From: CAYFJO01 sp964343305
Lineage (GTDB): Bacteria; Planctomycetota; Planctomycetia; Pirellulales; Pirellulaceae
Direction: 5' to 3'
DNA: 27,705 nt
NCBI GenBank assembly: GCA_964343305.1
Contig: CAYFJO010000105.1
Coordinates: 1-27,705, forward strand
Shown: in pieces, positions 15,118 to 22,349 of the stretch
Position numbering within the stretch: position 1 is the first letter of the stretch
Layout of the letters: every line of letters starts with the position of its first letter
Made by a program: the position numbers and the translations under genes
The notes under the pieces: model-generated
Database searches by the model: none
The model's input: the letters and a program-made list of their open reading frames with translations, nothing else
What the model was told of the DNA's origin: nothing

Positions 15118-15441
15118 ATGAATTGGCTATCGTTTTTGGCTCGACGCCCGGACGAGCAATACTTGCGACGGATCGCTGAGCGTGCTGCTGGCGAATGCCG
15201 CTCGAAGGTTTGGCAACGAGTCAGCCATCGCACACCGACGATGAGCAGTGTCGAAGCACGCGGATACATTCAAGCGCGAGCTTCGATTCTAATATCTCAG
15301 GCGGTTCAAGAGGCGATCGACGACGATGACAAACTGACTGACGAACATCACCAGCCGATCACGCAAATCGCCATCGAGATGATTGTCAGAATGATCGATT
15401 CGCAGACGCGATTGACGGCGATCCAAAAAACGGCCGCTTAA
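15118..15441 (+). CDS. Small hypothetical soluble protein
   Basis: A 107-residue, mostly helical, charged protein with no recognised family. It begins MNWLSFLARRPDEQYLRRIAE and is rich in Arg, Ala, Ile and Gln, with an acidic patch (DDDDK) near residue 70; the remainder looks like amphipathic helices (QITQIAIEMIVRMIDSQ-like). There is no signal peptide or transmembrane helix. The ATG at 15118 is preceded by a purine-rich GGGGAAGGAAA stretch, which is a plausible ribosome-binding site; ATG 15100 is possible. The gene stands 89 bases before the MFS operon, and a promoter candidate lies in that gap, so it is probably a separate unit. Confidence 0.6.
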   Translation: MNWLSFLARRPDEQYLRRIAERAAGECRSKVWQRVSHRTPTMSSVEARGYIQARASILISQAVQEAIDDDDKLTDEHHQPITQIAIEMIVRMIDSQTRLTAIQKTAA

Positions 15442-15470
15442 CCGCCGCTGGAAGCCACAAACACATTAGC

Positions 15471-15498
15471 TTGTGACAAATGCCTCACGTGGTATCAT
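15471..15498 (+). promoter_or_regulatory. Candidate promoter of the MFS-PHP-oxidoreductase operon
   Basis: TTGTGA (15471-15476, 4 of 6) and TATCAT (15493-15498, 5 of 6) stand 16 bases apart, with the start codon at 15531. A CCTCA...TGAGG inverted repeat (15484-15509) overlaps the -10 box and is followed by TTTTTT, so this could instead be a terminator-like hairpin or an operator. Confidence 0.4.
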
Positions 15499-15530
15499 GC
15501 CGCCTGAGGTATTTTTTGTGGAGATGCCCG

Positions 15531-16970
15531 ATGTCGGCCGATGATAGCAATCCGTACGAACCACCGAAGACTCCGGTTGGATCCGACGATGCGTCCAGTG
15601 ACGGCTCTGGAGAGACACAAAAGACGCCGCTTTCCATTCAGGCACGTCTCTGTCTGATGATGTTCTTGCAGTACTTTGTGCAGGGCTGCTACCTGCCGAT
15701 CGTCTCCGTCTATTTGCAGGACGCGCTTGGTTTCAATAGCCAGCAACTTGGCATGTTCGGCTCGGCGCTTGCCGTCGGACCGCTGCTGGCACCATTTGTT
15801 CTGGGACAATTGGTCGATCGCGTCTGGGCGACACAACGTGTGTTGGCGCTTTGCCATTTATCGGGCGGCGTTTGCATGTTGCTGCTCTATTCCCAGTCCG
15901 GCTTTTGGCCGGTCGTCGTGCTGGGAACGATCTATTCAGTGCTGTACATTCCAACCATGATGTTGACCAACTCGTTGGCGTTTCATCATTTGAAGGGACG
16001 TGATGCCGAGTTTCCGATCGTGCGATTGTTTGGCACGGTGGGGTTTGTTCTGCCTGCCTGGTTGATCGAAGCAGTGTGGCTCAGTGGTCTTGCTGGTCAA
16101 GAATTGAATAAGGCCCGTGGCATTGCATTTTGCTTTGCTGGAGTTGCCGGACTGTTGATGGCCGGGTATTCGATGACGCTTCCCCACACGCCACCCCAAC
16201 CGCGTGGTGATCGCAAATTCGCACCGGCCGCGGTGATGGGAATGATGCGTTTTCGCTACTTTGCCGTGCTGGTGGTCATCACGTTTTTCGTCGCCATCGT
16301 TCACAAATTCTATTTCGTCTGGAACAGTCCTTATTTGAAGGATGTGCTGAGTCTCGGCAAGGTGACGGCCTGGGAACAGCGGATTAGTTCGATCGGTCAG
16401 ATCAGCGAAGTTGCCGTGATGGCGGGGCTGGGCCTGATGGTCACGCGACTCGGATTCAAGGTAACTTTGGCGATTGGAATTCTCGCCTACATGATTCGCT
16501 GCGTGACTTTGGCCGCCGCGATCAGCCTGAGCCTATCGTTCGAAGCCGCGATCACAATCGCTTGTGTTGGACAAGCGCTGCACGGATTGTGTTTCGGCTG
16601 TTTTCTGGCGGCCGCGTTCATGTTCGTCGATCGGGTCGCCACGCCGGACATACGCGGCAGTATGCAGAATCTGTACGGCACGTTTGTTCTTGGGCTCGGT
16701 TTCTTTGTCGGCGGTTTTATCAGTGGAGCGGTGGGCGATCGGTTTACGACCGCTATCGGAGCGGAAACAGTTCGCGGGCAGATGGGATTTGAAACGATGG
16801 CCGGTATGGCGCCGATCAAAAATGATCAAGGCGTCGTTGAACAGGTTCGGGATTGGCCCGGCATTTGGTTGACTTGCGGTGCACTTGCCGCGTTGTGTCT
16901 TGTTGTGTTCTGGTTGCTGTTCCCCAAGCAGACGCCGGCAACGGAAGAAACAGAGAAGTTGAAGGAATGA
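15531..16970 (+). CDS. MFS transporter, nucleoside:H+ symporter-like
   Basis: A 479-residue inner-membrane transporter with a ~35-residue hydrophilic, acidic N-terminus and about 12 hydrophobic helices. The first membrane block (LMMFLQYFVQGCYLPIVSVY) and the LGFNSQQLGMFGSALAVGPL segment resemble the nucleoside-H+ symporter (NupG/XapB) branch of the major facilitator superfamily, so the likely cargo is a nucleoside or a related sugar; this is a family inference only. Start: ATG 15531, with GGAG at 15520-15523 seven bases upstream, preferred over the in-frame ATG at 15480. The stop overlaps the next start (ATGA, 16967-16970), indicating translational coupling with the PHP-domain gene. A hydrophilic insert between helices 11 and 12 (GAETVRGQMGFETM...) is longer than in small MFS proteins. 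Confidence 0.88.
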   Translation: MSADDSNPYEPPKTPVGSDDASSDGSGETQKTPLSIQARLCLMMFLQYFVQGCYLPIVSVYLQDALGFNSQQLGMFGSALAVGPLLAPFVLGQLVDRVWATQRVLALCHLSGGVCMLLLYSQSGFWPVVVLGTIYSVLYIPTMMLTNSLAFHHLKGRDAEFPIVRLFGTVGFVLPAWLIEAVWLSGLAGQELNKARGIAFCFAGVAGLLMAGYSMTLPHTPPQPRGDRKFAPAAVMGMMRFRYFAVLVVITFFVAIVHKFYFVWNSPYLKDVLSLGKVTAWEQRISSIGQISEVAVMAGLGLMVTRLGFKVTLAIGILAYMIRCVTLAAAISLSLSFEAAITIACVGQALHGLCFGCFLAAAFMFVDRVATPDIRGSMQNLYGTFVLGLGFFVGGFISGAVGDRFTTAIGAETVRGQMGFETMAGMAPIKNDQGVVEQVRDWPGIWLTCGALAALCLVVFWLLFPKQTPATEETEKLKE

Positions 16971-18466
16971 GCTACAACCTTTACTGGGGCGACCTGCACA
17001 GCCATTGTTCGATCAGCTACGGTCTGGGGACGCTTGCACAATCGCTGGCCCGTGCCCGTGAGCAACTCGATTTCTGCTCGGTCACGGGTCACGCGTTCTG
17101 GCCCGACATGCCGACCGACCGCGAGCGTTATGGCGAGATCATTGATTATCACAATGAAGGCTTCGCACGACTGGCCAGAAACTGGTCAGAATTGATCGAG
17201 GGCCAACGTGCAAGTTCGGTGGACAGGCGGTTTATCGCGATTCCCAGCTACGAATGGCACTCGCTCAAATATGGCGACCACAATGTGTACAGCCAAGGAC
17301 CGGATTTGCCGCTCGTCGACGCGCCGGATCTGCCATCCTTGCGTGCGTTGGCAAAACAGAATGACGCGATCGCGATTCCACATCACATCGGCTACGCGGC
17401 CGGCTACCGTGGCATCGATTGGCAGCACTTTCGCGAGAAACAATCGCCGTTTGTGGAAATCTATTCGCTACACGGATGTTCGCTTGGCGAAGATGCCCCC
17501 TATCCGATGCTTCACGACATGGGTCCTCGCGATTTCGGCAGCTCCGCCGAAGCAGGTTGGGCCGCTGGTCACCGCTTTGGAATTGTCGGTGGCACGGACC
17601 ACCACGGAGCCTACCCCGGCAGTCACGGCGACGGCCGCATGGGCGTGTTCGCGTCGTCGTTGACTCGTGAAGCGTTGTGGGAAGCGTTTCTTGCCCGGCG
17701 GGTTTACGCCGCGACAGGCGACAAGATCGATGCTCGTTTGTTTGTCGACGATGCCTGGATTGGATCGACAATCAAATCAAACAGCCGTCGCAGCATCCGA
17801 ACAACCGTTAACGCGTCCGATGCGATCGATCGAGTCGAATTGATCAAGAACGGCCGCATCATTCAGCGTTTCTTTGCGGATGCCTCGACAACGCAAAACA
17901 ATCGTTATCGGCTAAGAATTACTTGGGGATGGGGGCGCAAAGACGAGCCAGCCGGCTGGAATTGCCAATTGAATTTGTCCGCGGGTGCAATCACTTCAAT
18001 CGAAACTTGTTTCTCTGGCCAGTCGGTGGCCGCGCCGAAAGGCGTCGGTGGTCACGACACCTCGGCGGACGAACACGACCTTCCACACGCAGTCATCGAT
18101 CGTGGCGATCGACATTGTGCGTGGCGGAGTATCACGACAGGCAACCTGTCACTTCGACACCCAACCACGCAAGCCATTTCGTTCGAAGTCGAAGCACCGG
18201 ATTCGGCTGGAGTCAAAGTTGAAGTCAACGGCCAGGTGTTCGAACACTCGTTGGCCGATTTGCTTCACGCCGGCCGGTCACATTACCTGCGCGGTTGGCT
18301 CTCCGAAGCGATCCGAATCGGCCCCTTGGTACAGCTCTCCGAATGTCAGATTGAAGCACAGTTAACAGACGAGCCAGAACTCGACGTGGATTACTATCGT
18401 TTACAAGTCGCACAAAAAAACGGCCAGTGGGCGTGGCTATCTCCGATTTGGGTGGAGAGACTGTAG
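16967..18466 (+). CDS. PHP-domain / DUF3604-like metal-dependent protein
   Basis: A 499-residue protein with a PHP-type metallohydrolase fold at its N-terminus. Metal-ligand motifs are GDLHSHCS (His11, His13), TGH (His42), SYEWHS (Glu97), PHHIGY (His139, His140) and GGTDHHG (Asp211, His212, His213). The segment RRVYAATGDKIDARLFVDDAWIGS (244-267) is typical of DUF3604-like proteins, where a beta-rich C-terminal half follows. No signal peptide is visible, so it is probably cytoplasmic. PHP enzymes hydrolyse phosphoester or related bonds; the substrate here is unknown. The ATG at 16967 overlaps the MFS stop. The stop codon TAG (18464-18466) lies inside the palindromic repeat at 18462, so the repeat defines the C-terminus. 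Together with the MFS and oxidoreductase genes it suggests import and catabolism of a sugar- or nucleoside-like compound. Confidence 0.82.
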   Translation: MSYNLYWGDLHSHCSISYGLGTLAQSLARAREQLDFCSVTGHAFWPDMPTDRERYGEIIDYHNEGFARLARNWSELIEGQRASSVDRRFIAIPSYEWHSLKYGDHNVYSQGPDLPLVDAPDLPSLRALAKQNDAIAIPHHIGYAAGYRGIDWQHFREKQSPFVEIYSLHGCSLGEDAPYPMLHDMGPRDFGSSAEAGWAAGHRFGIVGGTDHHGAYPGSHGDGRMGVFASSLTREALWEAFLARRVYAATGDKIDARLFVDDAWIGSTIKSNSRRSIRTTVNASDAIDRVELIKNGRIIQRFFADASTTQNNRYRLRITWGWGRKDEPAGWNCQLNLSAGAITSIETCFSGQSVAAPKGVGGHDTSADEHDLPHAVIDRGDRHCAWRSITTGNLSLRHPTTQAISFEVEAPDSAGVKVEVNGQVFEHSLADLLHAGRSHYLRGWLSEAIRIGPLVQLSECQIEAQLTDEPELDVDYYRLQVAQKNGQWAWLSPIWVERL

Positions 18467-18514
18467 AACAATTGTCCCAATTGTTCCAGGAGCAATTGGG
18501 ATAATTGCTCTACA
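18462..18514. repeat. Palindromic repeat (element D, same inner palindrome as element A)
   Basis: The first 25 bases (18462-18486, starting TGTAGAACAATTGTCCC) are identical to 741-765 in element A. They pair with 18490-18514 at 22 of 25 positions. The element lacks the GATGAG outer head. It sits between two operon genes: its TGTAG supplies the stop of the PHP gene and its end is 13 bases before the oxidoreductase start, so it may act as an intercistronic hairpin. Confidence 0.88.
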
Positions 18515-18527
18515 ATGGAGAAATAAT

Positions 18528-19553
18528 ATGTCTGAACCACTAAGAATCGCCGTGCTGGGTCTCACTCACGATCACGTGTGGGGAAACCTCGAAGAGTTGA
18601 AGCAAACAACCGGTGTGGAACTTATCGCGGTCGCCGATCCAAACGCTCCGTTGTTGGCAAAGATCGACGATCTCTATCAAGTGCCGACGTACGAATCGTT
18701 CGACAAACTTCTGGCTGACGAAACGCTCGATGCGGTGTGGTTGTTCAGCGACAATGCGACGAATGTCGAATTGACCGAACACGCCGCCTCGGCCGGACTT
18801 CACATCATGGTTGAAAAACCGATGGCGGGCACTTTGCTGGGCGCGGATCGAATGCTCGCGGCCGCGCGGCAAAATGACGTGCGACTGATGGTCAATTGGC
18901 CCTTCGCCTGGTGGCCGCAATTGCAAAAGGCCGTCGAAATGGCGACGAGCGGCGAACTGGGCGATATTTGGCAAGTGAAATACCGAGCGGCTCACGCAGG
19001 TCCCAAAGAACTCGGCTGCAGCACGTATTTCTGCGATTGGCTGTTCGACGACGGGCGCAACGGCGGCGGAGCAATGATCGATTACTGCTGCTATGGGGCG
19101 CTGCTCGCGACGGCGATTCTTGGCACACCGAGCCGAGTTTACGGAACCCGCAGCCGGCTGTGCAAGGAAGAAATCCTGGTCGAAGACAACGGTGTGATTG
19201 TGATGAATTACCCGCGTGCGATCGCCATTTCGGAAGGCACCTGGACGGAGATTGGCAAGTTGTTGAGCTACGTCACGATGATTTACGGTAGCCAAGGAAC
19301 TCTGATGGTCGAACCGCGGGTCGGCGGCCGATTGATGCACGCGACGGTTGATCAGCAGGAAGGCGTTGAAGTAGCTGTCGAAGCTCGCCCCCATCATCAA
19401 TCGGCGGCCGGGCACTTCACACATTGCATCACTTCGGGTGACAGTTTTACAACGCTCTGCCAAGACCGCATCTGCCGCGACGCACAAGAAATCCTCGAAG
19501 CCGGATTGCGGTCCTCGGAAGTCGGCTCAGAGGTTTCGCTGCCGATGAATTAG
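18528..19553 (+). CDS. Gfo/Idh/MocA-family oxidoreductase (cytoplasmic)
   Basis: A 341-residue NAD(P)-binding dehydrogenase-like protein. The N-terminal Rossmann strand IAVLGLTHDHVWGN (7-20) has a GLTHDH variant of the usual GxGxxG loop, so cofactor binding may be altered. VADPN (35-39) and the family EKP motif (96-98) are present. Unlike the gene at 1004 it has no Tat signal and is cytoplasmic. Substrate unknown. GGAG at 18517-18520 lies 7 bases upstream of the ATG, just after the palindromic repeat. It is the third gene of a probable MFS-PHP-oxidoreductase operon, separated from the PHP gene by 61 bases. Its last codons overlap the 3' end of the convergent Uma2 pseudogene by 4 bases. Confidence 0.9.
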   Translation: MSEPLRIAVLGLTHDHVWGNLEELKQTTGVELIAVADPNAPLLAKIDDLYQVPTYESFDKLLADETLDAVWLFSDNATNVELTEHAASAGLHIMVEKPMAGTLLGADRMLAAARQNDVRLMVNWPFAWWPQLQKAVEMATSGELGDIWQVKYRAAHAGPKELGCSTYFCDWLFDDGRNGGGAMIDYCCYGALLATAILGTPSRVYGTRSRLCKEEILVEDNGVIVMNYPRAIAISEGTWTEIGKLLSYVTMIYGSQGTLMVEPRVGGRLMHATVDQQEGVEVAVEARPHHQSAAGHFTHCITSGDSFTTLCQDRICRDAQEILEAGLRSSEVGSEVSLPMN

Positions 19554-20105
19554 CTTGCGTCTGACGAGAAAATCGCCGCGACATCCAGTCGAACGTCCAA
19601 CAAAGCCGTGGAGGCGATGGAGTCAGTCATTGTAAATAGTTCGATCTGACCGTAACCGCTTGCCGTTGCTTGATGATGTCGTTCAACAGCGTTCTCGTTC
19701 GGCAACCCCAGCTTGCGCATAAATCTCTGCTTTACGACGATCGAGGTCTTCTGTAGTGACGGCGACTTCGATGACAAGATGCGCGGTGGCTGGGTGGGCA
19801 TTCTGAAAGTCATTGCGATTGCCGCCGCCGGCGATGTCTGGTTCTGGTTCCGAATCGGTGAGCGTCAGCGGCTGTTCTTGTCGAATATGAAATCCAGTCG
19901 GGAGGCATTGGCGCAGTGAATCTGCAAGTCGTTCAACGATCCAAGTATGCCGTGGTGTCTTGATCATCTTTTCAAGGATCACTCCGCTCAGTAGTTCTGT
20001 ATTATCTGAAATGATTCTCGCTTCACCGAGTTGATGGTATTGATCAACGGTGATCGGCAGCACGGCTTGCCTTACTGCTTGCGTGTCAAGGATGGAAGTA
20101 GACAT
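19550..20105 (-). pseudogene. Frameshifted Uma2-family (DUF820) endonuclease-like gene
   Basis: The frame from ATG 20105 encodes an Uma2-family protein of the restriction-endonuclease-like fold, with RQEQPLTLTDSEPEPDIA, HPATAHLVIEVA and DRRKAEIYAQAGVAE, including the Glu/Asp and Glu-x-Lys-like catalytic blocks of the family. After AGVAE the frame runs into a stop at 19683. The expected C-terminus continues in another frame (ENAVERHHQATASGYGQIEL... ALLDVRLDVAAIF), ending at 19550. The usual EYW(I/V)V block is missing at the junction, so a deletion of roughly 20 bases with a frame change is likely. The start is preceded by no strong ribosome-binding site. Uma2 genes are abundant and often expendable in planctomycetes and cyanobacteria. 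Confidence 0.75.
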
Positions 20106-20169
20106 GTGAAAACTCAGTTGATGGTGTGTAATCCATGATAGGACAAATGCCACATTAAATCGAGATTAG

Positions 20170-22059
20170 CTAGTTCGCTCCATGGCCCAAATTCAATTGC
20201 TCATTCACGGCCGTCGCGACCAACGTCAGATCGGATTCAGAATGCCCCGTCATGATCGTCACCGGTGATCCTGAAGAAAGTTGAAAACTGAGCTGCTGAT
20301 AGTCGCGGCTGTTTACCTGCCAGCCGCTGCTGGTGACGAAAACGTTTTCAATTTGTGAGCGGTACCAATGGAATCGCTTTTCGCCCAGCGGGCCTTTTCG
20401 AATGAGGATCAAGTCTTCGCCATCGACTTCGATGGCAAAGTGCCTTCGCGCGCAGAGGTATCCGAAGATCAACATCATCAGCCCAGGTCCGGCGAAGAGC
20501 ACACTCCACAGTGAAACGAACACCGTGCCAAACAGGTCATCCGCGTCGAATCCGTCGGCGAGAAGACTGTATAGCACGGTAACTCCGACCGCTAATCCGA
20601 TGGCCGTCAAAATGACACCGACAAAAAAGGCACCGATATACTGCGATGCACCCCTTGGTGGCACGGTAACAAGGACTCCTTGCCCTGTGCAATCAACAGT
20701 AATGACACTCTCGTCTGGCGAAATGACGCGGCCCTTTTCGTCGCGGCTGGACGCCGGCAAGGGCAGCTTCCTAGACTCGCCACGTTCGGCGATGGCCAAC
20801 GCTTCATTCAATTCGGCAGCGATCCACTCCAACTCGAAGTCGTCGCGCTGGCTGAGCATGCCAAATTTATTGCCGCGGTGTGGATGAATCTGCAGTTCGT
20901 TGACTGGCACGTCGTTCACTTCCATCCCGCTGAAACCGACACAGATTTCCGCTATTTGCTCCGCCGTCCACTGGCGGACTTGTTTGCCAAAGATCGATTC
21001 GTGGACCACTATCAAACGTTTGTCTGCCGTAGCAACCGCGGCACGGCGACGGCCCATGTTGATCGAGACCAGTAAGACGGCAATCCCCACCGCGATGAAT
21101 GGGGACAAGAACAGGAACGTCCAGCCATTCACCGGATCGCCGTCGTTTTGAACGACGCCCAACCCCATTAATGTGATCATCGTCAGTATGAATACGAGGG
21201 CAAGATTCCAAACCAAGGCAAACGCAAGCAGGCCTCGCGAACCCTTCCAAATACCGGTCGGCGGAATGCGAATCGTAATGCCGTAGTCGTGCCGGTCGAT
21301 TGTGGCGTCGCTGTCGGGCGGCTTAGTTGGAAGCGGCTTGTCGTCCGAAGACGAATCGTCCTCACCGTCAACAACACGAATCCTACGCGGTGGATCGGTA
21401 GACGCACCAAACTCAATATCGCTAACGAAGTCGTCGTCGAAACGCACGACTTCAGATTCCAGCCGTTCGGCCAAGTCTTCCGCAAGCGGTTTCAGCAAGT
21501 CGCGTGGGTAAAAAGGTGCCACCATCAACCGATCGCCGTCCGAACATTTCGCATTGATAACGTGCGACGAGTCGCCTAACCAGGCTTGGAAGTATTGGTA
21601 CTGGGAATCCGTCTTTTCATCGACTGCACTCATGATTTGAAGTTGCCTGACCTTGTCGGTGGGACGTTTGCGACGCCAGGAAAAGAAAAGCAGTTTGTCC
21701 GTCGAGTAGAGATTGCCGCCGCGAAGCTCAACAATGCAGCGAGACCGGTTGAGTGCGACGGTCAGTCCAAGCAAAAACATGCCGAGCATGGGAATCAAAC
21801 CCAACAAACCCAGCGAGCCAAAAACGATCATCCCCCAACCGAACGCTCGCTGACCTTGCTGAAGTTGCTGGATGCCTTCCCCGATGGGAAATCCCATCCA
21901 CGCACACATGAACAGTATTCCGACAAGTCCGAAACCAGCCAGCACCCATCCCAAGTGGCGCGATCGATCGAGATCGCGGCGGGGGAGAAGGTAACGCGCG
22001 CCGCGGGGTAGAGTTTCTGTGACGATGCCGTGGGCTTCTAGCAGGCCTTGGTGATCCAT
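20170..22059 (-). CDS. Membrane protein with three tandem TM-TM-soluble modules
   Basis: A 629-residue integral membrane protein of unknown function. Three modules repeat (about 16-205, 259-420 and 461-625). Each starts with a short basic, Pro-rich strand (TLPRGARYLLPRR, TIRIPPTGIWKG, LVTVPPRGASQY), then two hydrophobic helices, a short strand (CIVELRGGNLYST, AVATADKRLIVVHES, AIEVDGEDLILIRKG), a Trp/Arg-containing strand, and a helical end (LAEDLAERL, IAAELNEAL, VATAVNEQL). The strands and closing helix after each membrane pair resemble a small PH-like domain, but I do not assign a family. There is no signal peptide. The ATG at 22059 starts the protein without a strong ribosome-binding site. 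A 61-base gap separates it from the downstream Uma2 remnant. Function could be membrane-associated sensing or scaffolding; this is a guess. Confidence 0.7.
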   Translation of the reverse strand: MDHQGLLEAHGIVTETLPRGARYLLPRRDLDRSRHLGWVLAGFGLVGILFMCAWMGFPIGEGIQQLQQGQRAFGWGMIVFGSLGLLGLIPMLGMFLLGLTVALNRSRCIVELRGGNLYSTDKLLFFSWRRKRPTDKVRQLQIMSAVDEKTDSQYQYFQAWLGDSSHVINAKCSDGDRLMVAPFYPRDLLKPLAEDLAERLESEVVRFDDDFVSDIEFGASTDPPRRIRVVDGEDDSSSDDKPLPTKPPDSDATIDRHDYGITIRIPPTGIWKGSRGLLAFALVWNLALVFILTMITLMGLGVVQNDGDPVNGWTFLFLSPFIAVGIAVLLVSINMGRRRAAVATADKRLIVVHESIFGKQVRQWTAEQIAEICVGFSGMEVNDVPVNELQIHPHRGNKFGMLSQRDDFELEWIAAELNEALAIAERGESRKLPLPASSRDEKGRVISPDESVITVDCTGQGVLVTVPPRGASQYIGAFFVGVILTAIGLAVGVTVLYSLLADGFDADDLFGTVFVSLWSVLFAGPGLMMLIFGYLCARRHFAIEVDGEDLILIRKGPLGEKRFHWYRSQIENVFVTSSGWQVNSRDYQQLSFQLSSGSPVTIMTGHSESDLTLVATAVNEQLNLGHGAN

Positions 22060-22349
22060 GTTTCGTACGCGAAATCAGAGAAGGTCATTCACTCCAAATG
22101 TCTATTGGACGATTCTGGCAAAATCTTGTACGCGAATTCTTGCAGATTTAACAAAACTCGTCCATTTCGTGGCCCATCCTGGAAAACTGGGCAGTGTCAC
22201 GAAAACGCCCCCAATCTGATCGCGGGCATCATCCGTGGGCTACGTTTGCTTGGTGGGTCTGCTGGCCTTTCATCTGTGAAGGCGGCACTTCGCCACAGAC
22301 CGGCACGTCCCGCCATTTTCTTCCTTACAGGCGTTGAAATCGTTCGGAC

